Notes: generated by a model not told the origin, from the sequence alone. Counted from the stretch's first letter, positions 7,757-17,749 are shown. The stretch is 64,000 nucleotides of DNA from Curtobacterium sp. MCSS17_007 (GCF_003234175.2 NZ_CP126257.1:1116001-1180000), one strand, 5' to 3'. Program-made: numbers and translations.

Positions 7757-9599
7757 GGACGAACGACGAGGCGGCCCCCGGGGCGGCTCGGGTCGCGGCG
7801 ACGGCGGCCGGTACGGAGGCCCGTCCCGCGACCGCGACGACCGCTCCGCACGCGGGGTTGGCCGGTCCGGTGACGACCGTGGCGGGTACCGCGGGCGTGA
7901 CGAGCGCCCGTCGGGTGGTTCCGGTGGGTACCGCGGTCGGGACGACCGCTCCGGCGGGACCGGTGGTGGGTACCGCGGGCGGGACGACCGCTCTGGTGGC
8001 ACCGGAGGCGGGTACCGCGGGAACGACGACCGTGGCGGGTACCGCGGTCGCGACGAGCGCCCGTCGGGTGGTTCCGGTGGGTACCGCGGGCGGGACGACC
8101 GCTCCGGCGGGACCGGTGGTGGGTACCGCGGGCGGGACGACCGCTCCGGTGGGACCGGTGGCGGGTACCGCGGGAACGACGACCGTGGCGGGTACCGTGG
8201 GCGGGACGAGCGTCCGGGCGGAGACCGTGGCGGGTACCGCGGTCGTGACGACCGTCAGGGCGGCGGTCCGCGTGACCGTGACGATCGCTCGTCCGGTGGG
8301 TACCGGGGTCGTGACGACCGTTCCTCCGGTGGGTACCGCGGTCGCGATGACCGCTCCTCCGGTGGGTACCGCGGCCGTGACGACCGTCAGGGCGGCGGCG
8401 CGCGTGACCGTGACGATCGTTCGTCGGGTGGGTACCGCGGTCGTGACGACCGTTCGTCCGGTGGCCACCGCGGTCGTGACGACCGTGGCGGCGCGAGCGA
8501 CCGACGTGGTGTCGGTCGCCGTGACGACCGCCGTGACGACCGCCGCGACCCGGCGCCCGAGGACCGCCGCAGCCCGGACGGACGCCCCAGCACCGTGTGG
8601 CACAACGGCCGTCGCTACGTCGGCGGGACGACCACGGCGCGGAACAGCGACCGTCCGCGGAACGGTGGTGCCGGCGCAGGCCGCACCGACCCGCGAACGA
8701 CGCCGCGCCCGGAGGGTGCGCGCGACGACCACGGCGTCCCGCTCGAGGGCACACCGGAGCGCCCCGTCATCCCCGACTGGGACGCGTCGGGGGCGGGCTC
8801 GGCCACCGGCGGTGAGTCGGGCCTCCAGGCCGACGGTGAGCGCCTGCAGAAGGTGATCGCCGCTGCCGGGATCGCGTCCCGACGGGTCGCGGAGAACCTG
8901 ATCGTCGAGGGCCGCGTGACGATCAACGGCGAGGTCGTCGACGCCCTCGGGCGGCGGGTGGACCCGGAGACGGACCAGATCGCGGTGGACGGGGTGCCGG
9001 TGCAGGTGGACAGCTCGCGCCGCTACGTGCTCCTCAACAAGCCGACGGGCATGGTGTCGAGCCTGCAGGACGAGCGGGGACGGCGCGACCTGTCCGAGTA
9101 CGTCGACCGCTACGAGGAACGCCTGTTCAACGTCGGTCGCCTCGACGCCGAGACCTCGGGGCTCCTGCTCCTGACGAACGACGGTGACCTCGCGCACGTC
9201 CTCGCGCACCCGTCCTTCGGTGTGACGAAGACGTACATCGCGAAGGTCGCGGGCAACGTCAACCCGGCGACCGTGCAGCGGCTGCTCGAGGGTGTCGAAC
9301 TCGAGGACGGGCCGATCGCGGCGGACAAGGTGCGGCTGCTCGAGTCCTCCCGCGGCGAGTCCCTGGTCGAGATCACGCTGCACTCGGGCCGCAACCGCAT
9401 CGTGCGGCGCATGCTCGACGCAGTCGACCACCCCGTGCTCGAACTCGTCCGTCGGTCCTTCGGTCCGCTGCAGCTCGGCTCGCTGCCGATCGGGCGGACG
9501 CGGGAGCTGTCGACGGTCGAGCTCGGTGGGCTCCTCCGCATCGCCCGCGACGCGAAGGCCTCTGCACAGGTCGACACCGACGAGGAGACTGCCGACTGA
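7743..9599 (+). CDS. rluB: Ribosomal large-subunit pseudouridine synthase RluB with an N-terminal RGG/RDD repeat domain
   Basis: RsuA/RluB/RluE-family pseudouridine synthase of 618 residues, about twice the usual length. Residues from about 10 to 270 are low complexity: tandem GGYRGRDDRSGG-like units rich in Gly, Arg, Asp and Tyr. Then come a linker (270-355), an S4 RNA-binding domain (about 358-405: RLQKVIAAAGIASRRVAEN) and the catalytic domain with Asp468 in NVGRLDAETSGLLLLTND, plus GRNRIVRRMLDAVDHPV. The catalytic part should modify 23S rRNA near position 2605 by family analogy. The RGG-like tail resembles RNA-binding, phase-separating tails of RNA helicases. The gene follows scpB with overlap, a common actinobacterial order. 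Confidence 0.92.
   Translation: MAAYEDERRGGPRGGSGRGDGGRYGGPSRDRDDRSARGVGRSGDDRGGYRGRDERPSGGSGGYRGRDDRSGGTGGGYRGRDDRSGGTGGGYRGNDDRGGYRGRDERPSGGSGGYRGRDDRSGGTGGGYRGRDDRSGGTGGGYRGNDDRGGYRGRDERPGGDRGGYRGRDDRQGGGPRDRDDRSSGGYRGRDDRSSGGYRGRDDRSSGGYRGRDDRQGGGARDRDDRSSGGYRGRDDRSSGGHRGRDDRGGASDRRGVGRRDDRRDDRRDPAPEDRRSPDGRPSTVWHNGRRYVGGTTTARNSDRPRNGGAGAGRTDPRTTPRPEGARDDHGVPLEGTPERPVIPDWDASGAGSATGGESGLQADGERLQKVIAAAGIASRRVAENLIVEGRVTINGEVVDALGRRVDPETDQIAVDGVPVQVDSSRRYVLLNKPTGMVSSLQDERGRRDLSEYVDRYEERLFNVGRLDAETSGLLLLTNDGDLAHVLAHPSFGVTKTYIAKVAGNVNPATVQRLLEGVELEDGPIAADKVRLLESSRGESLVEITLHSGRNRIVRRMLDAVDHPVLELVRRSFGPLQLGSLPIGRTRELSTVELGGLLRIARDAKASAQVDTDEETAD
7878..8183 (+). repeat. Two tandem 153-bp repeats inside rluB, plus a partial third
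   Basis: The block starting CGTGGCGGGTACC at 7878 recurs at 8031 and starts again at 8184, a period of exactly 153 bp or 51 codons, with few differences between copies 1 and 2. Each copy itself holds shorter GGxYRGRDDRSGG units of roughly 13-15 codons. Imperfect shorter units continue to about 8520. The period is a multiple of three, so copy-number change keeps the reading frame. Confidence 0.9.
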
Positions 9600-9606
9600 C
9601 GCTCGG

Positions 9607-9622
9607 TAGGCTGAGGCCCGTG
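9607..9622 (+). promoter_or_regulatory. Leaderless promoter of tyrA (-10 TAGGCT)
   Basis: TAGGCT at 9607-9612 is followed by seven bases and the GTG at 9620; there is no convincing Shine-Dalgarno sequence. Confidence 0.5.
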
Positions 9623-10744
9623 ACCGACGCCCCCGCCCCGCTCGCCGACCCGGACATCGACCGGCGGCTCCGCGGACCCGTGCGGGTCGTCGGTGCCGGG
9701 CTGCTCGGAGCGTCCATCGGACTCGCGCTGCGCGAGAAGGGCGTCGACGTCGTGCTCGACGACGTGTCGCCGGCCGCGCTGGCGCTCGCCGTGGACTACG
9801 GCGCCGGTCGTCGCCCGGCCGAGGGGGACCAGCCAGAGCTCGTCGTGGTCGCGGTGCCGCCGGACGTGGTGGCGGCCGTGGTCGAACGCGAGCTCGCAGC
9901 GTTCCCGCACGCGATCGTCACCGACGTCGCGAGCGTGAAGACCGGGCCGCTCGAACGGCTGCGGGCATCCGGAGCCGACGTCTCGCGGTACATCGGCTCC
10001 CACCCGATGGCGGGTCGGGAGCGCAGTGGTCCCACCGCGGCCCGGGCCGACCTGTTCGTCGGACGGCCGTGGGTGATCGCCGGCCACGACGCCATCTCCT
10101 ACCAGCGGGCCGCCGTCGTCGAGGACCTCGCGCTCGACGTCGGGGCGACCGTGGTCCCGATGGAGCCGGAGTCGCACGACCTCGCCGTCGCGTACGTCTC
10201 GCACGCGCCCCAGCTCGTCTCGACGCTCATGGCGGCACGGCTGCGGGACGCACCGGACGGTTCGCTCGGCCTGGCGGGCGGCGGTGTCCGCGACGTGACC
10301 CGCATCGCCGCGAGCGACCCGGGGCTGTGGGTGCAGATCATCGGCGCGAACGCCGCGCACATCAAGCCGGTGCTCGCCGACCTGCGCGACGACCTCGACC
10401 GGGTGCTCCGTGCCCTGGACGCCCCCGACGCCCAGGGCTCGCCCCGCACGATCGCCGAGACCATCGCCGCCGGCAACCGCGGTGTGGAGCGCCTGCCGGG
10501 CAAGCACGGCACCACGAAGCGCTTCGCCCAGGTGGTCGTCCTCGTCGACGACACCCCGGGCCAGATCGCCGCGCTCCTGCAGTTCATCGGGGAGATCGGC
10601 ATCAACCTCGAGGACATGCGCCTCGAGCACTCACCGGGTGCACCCATCGGCATCGTCGAGGTGTCGGTCGTGCCCGAGCAGGAACAGCGACTCGTCGAAG
10701 AGCTCGAGGGTCGCGGATGGAGGATCGCAGCAGCATGGGCCTGA
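9620..10744 (+). CDS. tyrA: Prephenate dehydrogenase with C-terminal ACT domain
   Basis: TyrA (374 residues) oxidises and decarboxylates prephenate to 4-hydroxyphenylpyruvate in tyrosine synthesis. The N-terminal Rossmann motif is [21 protein letters not shown] (first residues [12 protein letters not shown]), followed by [15 protein letters not shown], the substrate-site [13 protein letters not shown] and the helical dimer domain. Residues from about 298 form an ACT regulatory domain ([29 protein letters not shown]), so feedback control by an aromatic amino acid is likely. It sits between rluB and cmk, and its stop overlaps the cmk start by ten bases. Confidence 0.93.
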   Translation: MTDAPAPLADPDIDRRLRGPVRVVGAGLLGASIGLALREKGVDVVLDDVSPAALALAVDYGAGRRPAEGDQPELVVVAVPPDVVAAVVERELAAFPHAIVTDVASVKTGPLERLRASGADVSRYIGSHPMAGRERSGPTAARADLFVGRPWVIAGHDAISYQRAAVVEDLALDVGATVVPMEPESHDLAVAYVSHAPQLVSTLMAARLRDAPDGSLGLAGGGVRDVTRIAASDPGLWVQIIGANAAHIKPVLADLRDDLDRVLRALDAPDAQGSPRTIAETIAAGNRGVERLPGKHGTTKRFAQVVVLVDDTPGQIAALLQFIGEIGINLEDMRLEHSPGAPIGIVEVSVVPEQEQRLVEELEGRGWRIAAAWA

Positions 10745-11625
10745 ACGACGACACGCACGTCACGCCGAACGAGTCCGGCGTCACCGGGGGCCCCGAGGGG
10801 CCCGACTCCGGCCTGCCCACCCCGACGCCCGGTGACGGCGCTGCCGGTGGTGCCGACGGCGGTGCGCTCGGCGGGCCCGACGGCGGACTCGGCACCCCCG
10901 GTGGTGAGCCGGGGTCGACGAGTGCCCCGGTACCGTCCGGTCTGCCGCAGGGAGCCTTCGTCGCGAAGACCGTCATCGCGGTCGACGGTCCGGCCGGCAG
11001 CGGCAAGTCGAGCGTCTCGCGTGCCGCCGCCCGGGCGCTCGGTTTCGGGTACCAGGACACCGGCGCCGCCTACCGTGCCCTGGCGTGGCACGCGCTGCAG
11101 CAGGGCGTCGACCTCGACGACCCGGCGGCCGTCGTGGCGAGCTGGGAGACCTTCGACTACGCGATCGGCACCGACCCCGACGACTACTTCGTCCGCGTCG
11201 GCGACACCGACGTCACGGAAGCGATCCGCACGCCGGAGGTCACCGCCGCGGTGGCGCACATCGCGAAGCTGCCCGAGGTCCGCGAGAAGCTCGTGCAGCT
11301 CTTCCGACAGGTGATGCGGAAGGCCGACGCGCAGGGGATCATCACCGAGGGGCGTGACATCACCACGGTGGTCGCTCCCGACGCGGAGGTCCGCATCCTG
11401 CTCACCGCCGACGAGTCGGTTAGGATGGCTCGGCGTTCGGCAGAGGTCACGACCCAGTCGGCCGCCGAGACCTCCGCCGCACTCGCCCGACGTGATGCGG
11501 CGGACGCCAAGGTCGTCGACTTCATGAACGCCGCGGACGGCGTCACGACGCTCGACTCCACCGACCTCGACTTCGACCAGACCGTGCAGGCGGTCGTCGA
11601 CCTGGCCCGAGCGGCCACGCACTGA
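10735..11625 (+). CDS. cmk: Cytidylate kinase
   Basis: CMP/dCMP kinase of 296 residues. The core begins near residue 80 with [15 protein letters not shown] (P-loop) and contains [14 protein letters not shown], the lid-side [18 protein letters not shown] and the arginine-rich RMARRSAEV. The first 75 residues are a Gly/Pro/Ala-rich, probably disordered extension ([15 protein letters not shown]), longer than in most Cmk proteins; the true start could be further downstream, but no better ATG/GTG with a ribosome-binding site precedes the core. It overlaps tyrA and is followed by der, the usual actinobacterial cmk-der pair. Confidence 0.93.
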   Translation: MGLNDDTHVTPNESGVTGGPEGPDSGLPTPTPGDGAAGGADGGALGGPDGGLGTPGGEPGSTSAPVPSGLPQGAFVAKTVIAVDGPAGSGKSSVSRAAARALGFGYQDTGAAYRALAWHALQQGVDLDDPAAVVASWETFDYAIGTDPDDYFVRVGDTDVTEAIRTPEVTAAVAHIAKLPEVREKLVQLFRQVMRKADAQGIITEGRDITTVVAPDAEVRILLTADESVRMARRSAEVTTQSAAETSAALARRDAADAKVVDFMNAADGVTTLDSTDLDFDQTVQAVVDLARAATH

Positions 11626-11724
11626 CGCACGACCGGACACCGTCCGGTCACCACGGCCGGGGAACCGGCCAGGCCGGCACCGGCCACCGACACCGCGACC
11701 CCGGTCGCACACGAGGAACCCACC

Positions 11725-13248
11725 ATGGCCCAGCAGGACAGCCACGACAACGACGACTTCCCGGAGTACGACGACGCGCTCGGTGAGCGGCTCGCCGGTC
11801 TCGACGACGCCGAGGCGGACCAGCGCGCCAACGCGCTCCGTGCCGGGCTCGACGAGTACGAGCTCGACGAGGAGGACGTCGCCCTCCTCGAGGCGGGCGA
11901 GATCGGTGAGGACGGCGTCCACTACCTGCCCGCGTACCCGGTGCTCGCGATCGTCGGTCGGCCGAACGTCGGCAAGTCGGCGCTCGTCAACCGCATCATC
12001 GGTCGACGTGAGGCCGTCGTGCAGGACGTCCCCGGCGTCACCCGCGACCGCGTGAGCTACAAGGCCGAGTGGAACGACAAGCGCTTCACGCTCGTCGACA
12101 CCGGCGGGTGGGAGCCCGACGCCCGGGGCATCAACGCCTCGGTCGCCGCCCAGGCAGAGGTCGCGGTCGACCTGGCCGACGCCGTGCTCTTCGTGGTCGA
12201 CGTCACGGTCGGCATCACCGCGACCGACGAGCACGTCGTCAAGATGCTCCGCGGTACCGACCGCCCGGTCATCGTCGTCGCGAACAAGGCCGACGACGAC
12301 CGCCGCGACCTCGACGCGTACGAGCTGTGGAACCTCGGGCTCGGCGAGCCGCACCCGGTGTCCGCGCTGCACGGCCGCGGTGTGGCCGACCTCATGGACC
12401 TCATCATCAAGACGCTGCCGGACACGTCGGCCGTCGCGAAGCAGGAGGTCGGCGGACCCCGTCGCGTCGCGATCCTCGGCCGACCGAACGTCGGCAAGAG
12501 CTCGCTGCTCAACAAGGCGGCGGGTGAGGAGCGCGTCGTCGTGAACGACCTCGCGGGCACCACGCGCGACCCGGTGGACGAGCAGATCGAGCTCGGTGGC
12601 CGCGTCTGGCGCTTCGTCGACACCGCCGGCATCCGGAAGCGCGTGCACCTGCAGCAGGGCGCCGACTTCTACGCGTCGCTCCGCACCACTGCGGCGCTCG
12701 AGAAGGCCGAGGTCGCCGTCGTCGTGCTCGACGTGACGGAACCGATCTCGACGCAGGACCTCCGGATCATCGACCTGGTGCTCGAGTCCGGCCGCGCGCT
12801 CGTCCTGGCCTACAACAAGTGGGACCTGCTCGACGACGACCGTCGCCGCTACCTCGAGCGCGAGATCGAGCAGGACCTGGCGCACGTCGCCTGGGCACCG
12901 CGCGTGAACATCTCGGCACGGACCGGCCGTCACCTCGAGAAGCTCGTGCCGGCGCTCGAGACCGCGCTCGAGTCGTGGGACACCCGCATCCCGACCGGCA
13001 AGGTCAACGCCTTCATCGCCGAGCTCGTGCAGGAGCACCCGCACCCGGTCCGTGGCGGCAAGCAGCCCCGCATCCTGTTCGGGACCCAGGCGTCGAGCCA
13101 GCCGCCGACGTTCGTGCTGTTCACGTCGGCCTTCCTCGACCCGCAGTACCGCCGCTTCATCACCCGCCGTCTACGCGAGGTGTGGGGCTTCGAGGGCACC
13201 CCGATCAACGTCAACATGCGGGTGCGCGAGCGCCGCAAGCGTACGTAG
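11725..13248 (+). CDS. der: Ribosome biogenesis GTPase Der (EngA)
   Basis: A double-domain GTPase of 507 residues needed for 50S subunit assembly. Two complete G domains are visible: domain 1 with [32 protein letters not shown] and NKADDD; domain 2 with [37 protein letters not shown] and NKWDLL. The C-terminal KH-like domain includes [19 protein letters not shown]. An acidic N-terminal tail of about 65 residues ([19 protein letters not shown]) precedes domain 1, as in other actinobacteria. It begins 99 bases after cmk. Confidence 0.96.
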   Translation: MAQQDSHDNDDFPEYDDALGERLAGLDDAEADQRANALRAGLDEYELDEEDVALLEAGEIGEDGVHYLPAYPVLAIVGRPNVGKSALVNRIIGRREAVVQDVPGVTRDRVSYKAEWNDKRFTLVDTGGWEPDARGINASVAAQAEVAVDLADAVLFVVDVTVGITATDEHVVKMLRGTDRPVIVVANKADDDRRDLDAYELWNLGLGEPHPVSALHGRGVADLMDLIIKTLPDTSAVAKQEVGGPRRVAILGRPNVGKSSLLNKAAGEERVVVNDLAGTTRDPVDEQIELGGRVWRFVDTAGIRKRVHLQQGADFYASLRTTAALEKAEVAVVVLDVTEPISTQDLRIIDLVLESGRALVLAYNKWDLLDDDRRRYLEREIEQDLAHVAWAPRVNISARTGRHLEKLVPALETALESWDTRIPTGKVNAFIAELVQEHPHPVRGGKQPRILFGTQASSQPPTFVLFTSAFLDPQYRRFITRRLREVWGFEGTPINVNMRVRERRKRT

Positions 13249-13263
13249 CGGTCGGACGACGGC

Positions 13264-13905
13264 ATGGGGCGGCGGGCACTGCGCGGACCGGGGACGGTCC
13301 TGGTGGTGCTCGCCGTCGTCGTCACCGCCGTCGGCGTGGCCTGGTTGAGCACGGGAGTCGACGACGACGCGTTCCGGCAGGCGCGCCCCGCCGATCCCGC
13401 GTCCGCGGTGCCGGACGGCCCAGGACCGACGGCACCCGCGCCGCAGGACGCCGACGGACCGGTGCCGCTCGGGGTGTCGAACGCGCTCGGTGCTCCTGTC
13501 CCCGAGGCCACCGGTCCGCAGGGTGTCCCGCGCAGCGTCGAGGACTGGGTCGCCCGGGTGCTGCCCGTCGGCGGTCCCCTCGCGGCCACGGTCGACGGCG
13601 TCGCCGCGTCGGTCCGCATCGAGCGGCTCGGTGCCGACGCCGTCGCGGTCCGGGTCGACGGCGTGACCCTGCCGCCGGAGCACCGGGCGGTCCGACTCGT
13701 CCTGACGTCCGACCCGACGCCCGACCTCGGCGCGCTCGCCCACGCGTCGGCGTCCATGCGGGTCCCGATGGACGGGGACACCGCCGGGGGCTTCTCGGTC
13801 GTCACGGACGCGTCCTCGCTGCAGGCGGACACCCGGTCCGCGGCCCTGGTCGACGGCGACACCGACCAGGTGCTCGGCGTCGCCCTGCTCGTACCGGTGG
13901 ACTGA
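13264..13905 (+). CDS. Membrane-anchored or secreted protein of unknown function
   Basis: A 213-residue protein directly after der. A basic start (MGRRALRGPG) and one hydrophobic segment (about residues 11-30, VLVVLAVVVTAVGVAWL) suggest an uncleaved anchor or signal peptide. The rest is extracytoplasmic: a Pro/Ala-rich linker (about 38-75) and a beta-rich domain from about 85 (SVRIERLGADAVAVRVDGV). No catalytic motif is recognisable. Only 15 bases separate it from der, so it is probably in that operon. Confidence 0.6.
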   Translation: MGRRALRGPGTVLVVLAVVVTAVGVAWLSTGVDDDAFRQARPADPASAVPDGPGPTAPAPQDADGPVPLGVSNALGAPVPEATGPQGVPRSVEDWVARVLPVGGPLAATVDGVAASVRIERLGADAVAVRVDGVTLPPEHRAVRLVLTSDPTPDLGALAHASASMRVPMDGDTAGGFSVVTDASSLQADTRSAALVDGDTDQVLGVALLVPVD

Positions 13906-14015
13906 CGCCGACGCGGGCCGTCCGCCCGGCCTGTCGACACTCCGAGACGCCCGCGACCTGGTCGTTCCCGCAGTCCGACGGCCCCGACCGGACCCAGGAC
14001 ACGAGCCGGATGCGG

Positions 14016-14030
14016 CACCATGGAGACGTG
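14016..14030 (+). promoter_or_regulatory. Putative leaderless promoter (-10 CACCAT)
   Basis: CACCAT at 14016-14021 lies six bases before a GTG at 14028. The invariant A and T of the -10 element are present, the first base is not T. It supports the GTG over the in-frame ATG at 14010. Confidence 0.35.
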
Positions 14031-14555
14031 TCCCTCCCCGTCCTCGCCGACCGTCTGTGGTGCCGGCTGCACCTGGACCGCCTGGCCGGCGGTCGACAGG
14101 CCGACTACGTCATCCGGGAGGACATGCTCGCGCACCCCGACACCGTGCGGTCCTTCCGGTGGATCCGGTGGCTGCTCGTCGCCGAGACCGTCGTCGGTCT
14201 CGCAGCGATCGTCGTCGCGGTGCTCCTGACCCGGGCGGGGGAGAGCGTCGCCTGGGCGGTGTGGTTCCGGGCGACCGTGGTGCTCCTGATCACCCTGACC
14301 CTGTACGTGTTCGCGTGGCGCGCGCAGCTCGGCTACTACTGGGCGTACCAGCGGCTCCGGCTCTTCAGCCGGATGTTCCCCGTCGTCACCCTCGTCGTCG
14401 CGGCGATCCCGGGCCTCTACCCGTTCTGGATGGTCGTCGAGCAGATCCTCTTCTCGCTGCTGATGATCGGCATCGGCGACGTGCTGACGAGCGACCACAT
14501 GCGTGCGACGTTCCCGAAGCCCGTCAGGACGCCCGGGGATCGTCCGGGGGTGTGA
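14028..14555 (+). CDS. Small polytopic membrane protein, unknown
   Basis: 175 residues starting SLPVLADRLWCRLHLDRL and showing four hydrophobic segments: about 47-67 (LLVAETVVGLAAIVVAVLL), 78-98 (FRATVVLLITLTLYVFAW), 115-135 (MFPVVTLVVAAIPGLYPF) and 138-155 (EQILFSLLMIGIGDVL). The loop between segments 2 and 3 is aromatic and basic (YYWAYQRLRLFSRM). No family is recognised. It lies alone between the der operon and an aldo/keto reductase. An in-frame ATG at 14010 would add six residues. Confidence 0.6.
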   Translation: MSLPVLADRLWCRLHLDRLAGGRQADYVIREDMLAHPDTVRSFRWIRWLLVAETVVGLAAIVVAVLLTRAGESVAWAVWFRATVVLLITLTLYVFAWRAQLGYYWAYQRLRLFSRMFPVVTLVVAAIPGLYPFWMVVEQILFSLLMIGIGDVLTSDHMRATFPKPVRTPGDRPGV

Positions 14556-14652
14556 TCGCGGCCGGTGGCCGGTCCCTGCCCGAGGAACGCCTCGTGGACC
14601 CGGGGACAACCAGGGCCAGGCACATCGCAGTGATCGGGAGCATGGTCGAACC

Positions 14653-15522
14653 ATGACGACGAACAGCCTCCCCGGTGGCACCTACGACCTCGGCGACCTC
14701 GAGGTCACCCGCTTCGGCTACGGCGCGATGCAGCTCGCCGGCCCGCACGTCTTCGGCCCGCCGGCCGACCGCGACGAGGCCGTCCGGGTACTGCGCACGG
14801 CGGTCGAACTCGGCATCACCCACATCGACACCGCGGACTTCTACGGACCGCACGTCACGAACGAGATCATCCGCGAAGCCCTGCACCCGTACCCCGAGCA
14901 GGTCCACATCGTCACGAAGGTCGGGTCACGCCGGAACGACAAGGGGCAGTGGCCGCCCGCGCGGAAGCCCGAGCAGCTCGTCGAGGACGTGCATGCGAAC
15001 CTCGACCGGCTCGGTCTCGAGCAGCTCGATGTCGTCAACCTCCGCGTCGGTGGCTTCGACGCCCCGGAGCCGGGCAGCATCGCCCCGCAGTTCGAGGCGC
15101 TCGCCGAACTGCAGCAGCAGGGCAAGATCCGCCACCTCGGACTCTCGACCGTGACGGGCGCGCAGCTCGTCGAGGCCCTCGGGATCGCGCCCGTGGTCTG
15201 CGTGCAGAACATGTACAACGTGGCGCAGCGCGGGGACGACGACCTCGTCGACCTCACGGCGGCCGAGGGCATCGCGTACGTGCCGTACTTCCCCCTCGGG
15301 GGCTTCTCGCCCATCCAGTCCGAGGCGCTCGACGCGGTCGCGGAGCGACTGGGGGAGTCGCGCCTGTCGGTCGCCCTCGCTTGGCTGCTCCAGCGCTCGG
15401 ACAACATCCTGCTCATCCCTGGCACGTCCTCGGTGGAGCACCTGCGGCAGAACGTCGAAGGTACGGGCATCACGCTGCCGGCCGACGCGATCCGAGAGCT
15501 GGACGCGATCGGCGCAGCCTGA
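14653..15522 (+). CDS. Aldo/keto reductase family oxidoreductase
   Basis: A 289-residue NADPH-dependent TIM-barrel reductase. It has FGYGAMQLAGPHVFGPP, the catalytic Asp/Tyr region GITHIDTADFYGPHVTNEI, the catalytic Lys in HIVTKVGSRR, and the cofactor motif LLIPGTSSVEHLRQN near the C-terminus. Where most family members have LDLYLLHxP, this one reads LDVVNLRVGG, so the usual catalytic histidine is replaced. That change is seen in a subgroup of AKRs; the substrate is unknown. A CATGGT hexamer at 14641 six bases before the ATG could be a leaderless -10. Confidence 0.88.
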   Translation: MTTNSLPGGTYDLGDLEVTRFGYGAMQLAGPHVFGPPADRDEAVRVLRTAVELGITHIDTADFYGPHVTNEIIREALHPYPEQVHIVTKVGSRRNDKGQWPPARKPEQLVEDVHANLDRLGLEQLDVVNLRVGGFDAPEPGSIAPQFEALAELQQQGKIRHLGLSTVTGAQLVEALGIAPVVCVQNMYNVAQRGDDDLVDLTAAEGIAYVPYFPLGGFSPIQSEALDAVAERLGESRLSVALAWLLQRSDNILLIPGTSSVEHLRQNVEGTGITLPADAIRELDAIGAA

Positions 15523-15580
15523 GCGGAGCACACCGGACGGGCGGACGCGAAGGACGTCGAGGCCGGTCCGCCGTCGGGTG

Positions 15581-17749
15581 TCAGGCCACCGTCGCGAGCG
15601 CGAACGGCAGCACGGCCGACGCGCCCGCACGCCGGAGCTCCCGCCCCGCGACGGTCATCGTCCACCGGCTGTCCACCAGGTCGTCGACGAGCAGCACCGG
15701 CCCCTGGTGCGACGCCAACGCCGCAGCCAACGCCGGGTCCACCACGAAGGTGTCCCACACCCCGGCCAACCGGTAGGCGCTGTTCGTCGCGCCGTCACCG
15801 CGGGGCTCCCCACCGCTCCGCTCGAGTGTCCCGAGGAACTGCAGCCGCCCGATCGAAGCCAGTGCCTGCGCCAACGACCCGACGAGCTCCGGCCGGGACC
15901 GCGACGACATCACCACGACCCCGGTCGGACGCTCGGCCCAGGGCCAGTCCTTCAGGGCGCGGATGCACCCGTCGACCAGCTCACGGGAGACGGGGCCGTC
16001 CGGCGTCGCCGCCGAGAAGAGCGCGCGGAGCGGGCCGCCCCAGCCGAGGTCGGTGAGACGGGCGACGGCCCGGCCCGGCTCGACGAGCTCAGCGGCCACG
16101 ATCTTCCCCTTCACGGGCACGCCGAGGGAGGACATGCCGGACGGCCACTGCGCGCGGGGTGCGATCTCGACGCCCACCTTGTCGAGTGCGGCGGCGGCAC
16201 CCGAGGCGTCCGAGTCGGACACCGAGGTCGGGTACCAGACGCCCGCGCAGTTGTCGCAGCGCCCGCAGGGCTCGGCGGACGGGTCGTCGAGGTCCTGCTG
16301 CAGCAGCTGCATGCGGCACGCCGAGGTGGACTCGTAGGCGAGCATCGACGCGGCCTCGGCCTCGCGAGCGGCGGCGACCCGCTCGTACCGGGCGGCGTCG
16401 TACCGCCACGGCTGCCCGGTCGACACCCAGCCGCCGGCGACGCGGCGGACAGCTCCGTCGACGTCGAGCACCTTGAGCAGCAGCTCGAGCGTGGAACGCT
16501 TGATGTCGACGAGCCCCTCGAGTGCCACGGTGGACATCGCCGTGTCGGTGGAGAGCGCACCGAGCACGGCGGAGGCGCGGGCCTCGGTCGGCATCGACGC
16601 GCTCGCGAAGTACTGCCAGATCTCGCGGTCCTCGCGCCCGGGCAGCAGCAGCACGTCGGCGTTGTCGGTAGCACGCCCCGCGCGGCCGATCTGCTGGTAG
16701 TAGGCGACGGGCGACGAGGGAGCGCCGACGTGCACGACGAACCCGAGGTCCGGCTTGTCGAAGCCCATCCCGAGCGCGCTCGTGGCGACGAGCGCCTTGA
16801 GCTCGTTGCCCTTGAGCTGCTGCTCGAGCTGCTCCCGCTCCTCGGTGTCGGTCCGTCCGGTGTACGCGCGGACGGCGTACCCGTTCTCGCGCAGGAGCCG
16901 GGCGATGTCCTCGGCCCCGGAGACGGTCAGCGTGTAGATGATGCCGCTGCCGGGCAGGTCGCCGAGGTGCGCGAGCAACCACCCGAGGCGCTGTCGGGCG
17001 TCGGGCAGCGTCAGGACGCCGAGCCGGAGCGACGCACGCGCCAGCGAACCGCGGATCGTGAAGACGGGAGCGTCGGGGCCGGCGGTGAGCTGCTCGGCGA
17101 CGTCCTCGACCACGCGTTCGTTCGCGGTCGCCGTCGTCGCGAGCACGGGCACACCCTGGGGGAGCGAGCGGATGAGCTCGGCGAGCCGGCGGTAGTCGGG
17201 GCGGAAGTCGTGTCCCCAGTCGGAGATGCAGTGTGCCTCGTCGACGACGAGCATGCCCATCCGGGTGATCAGCGTCGGCAGCTGCTCGTCGCGGAAGCGT
17301 GGGTTGTTGAGCCGCTCGGGGGAGACGAGGAGCACGTCGACCTCGTCGCGCGCGAGGGCCGCCTGCGTGTCCGCCCACTCGTGGGCGTTCGCGGAGTTGA
17401 TCGACACTGCGCGGACGCCGGCCCGCGCGGCCGCGGCGACCTGGTCGCGCATGAGGGCGAGCAGCGGCGACACCAGCACGGTCGGGCCGCCCCCGCGACG
17501 ACGCAGCAGCAGGGTCGCGAGGAAGTACACGGCGGACTTGCCCCATCCGGTGCGCTGCACCACGAGGGCGCGCTGCCGGTGCTCGACCAGGGCCGAGATC
17601 GCCTCGAGCTGTCCGGGGTGGAAGACCGCGTCCGGCCGCCCGGTCAGGGCGGCCAGGGCCGCCTGCGCCTCTGCAGCGATCTCGGCGGACGGCGGCGCCG
17701 CCGTGGGAGCGGGCGAGCCGACGGACGAACCGACACCGAGAGCAGACAT
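15581..17749 (-). CDS. RecQ-family DNA helicase with C-terminal phosphoribosyltransferase-like domain
   Basis: An SF2 ATP-dependent helicase of 722 residues. Motif I is QRTGWGKSAVYF, an unusual form of the RecQ motif in which Trp replaces a Gly; motif II is VVDEAHCISDWGHDFRPDY, with the RecQ aromatic loop, and motif III is ATTATAN. The second RecA domain holds GMGFDKPDLGFVVHVGAP and QQIGRAGRA, and the zinc region is CRMQ...CGRCDNC. After about residue 515 the protein has no RecQ/HRDC likeness; it ends in GPVLLVDDLVDSRWTMTVAG, which resembles the phosphate-binding loop of type I phosphoribosyltransferases. The DNA-repair role is by family; the tail's role is unknown. Confidence 0.85.
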   Translation of the reverse strand: MSALGVGSSVGSPAPTAAPPSAEIAAEAQAALAALTGRPDAVFHPGQLEAISALVEHRQRALVVQRTGWGKSAVYFLATLLLRRRGGGPTVLVSPLLALMRDQVAAAARAGVRAVSINSANAHEWADTQAALARDEVDVLLVSPERLNNPRFRDEQLPTLITRMGMLVVDEAHCISDWGHDFRPDYRRLAELIRSLPQGVPVLATTATANERVVEDVAEQLTAGPDAPVFTIRGSLARASLRLGVLTLPDARQRLGWLLAHLGDLPGSGIIYTLTVSGAEDIARLLRENGYAVRAYTGRTDTEEREQLEQQLKGNELKALVATSALGMGFDKPDLGFVVHVGAPSSPVAYYQQIGRAGRATDNADVLLLPGREDREIWQYFASASMPTEARASAVLGALSTDTAMSTVALEGLVDIKRSTLELLLKVLDVDGAVRRVAGGWVSTGQPWRYDAARYERVAAAREAEAASMLAYESTSACRMQLLQQDLDDPSAEPCGRCDNCAGVWYPTSVSDSDASGAAAALDKVGVEIAPRAQWPSGMSSLGVPVKGKIVAAELVEPGRAVARLTDLGWGGPLRALFSAATPDGPVSRELVDGCIRALKDWPWAERPTGVVVMSSRSRPELVGSLAQALASIGRLQFLGTLERSGGEPRGDGATNSAYRLAGVWDTFVVDPALAAALASHQGPVLLVDDLVDSRWTMTVAGRELRRAGASAVLPFALATVA

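Noticed and set aside
7770..8520. CRISPR-like array of short repeats
   Set aside because: The repeats lie in frame inside rluB, have no unique spacers and code for GGYRGRDD-type units.
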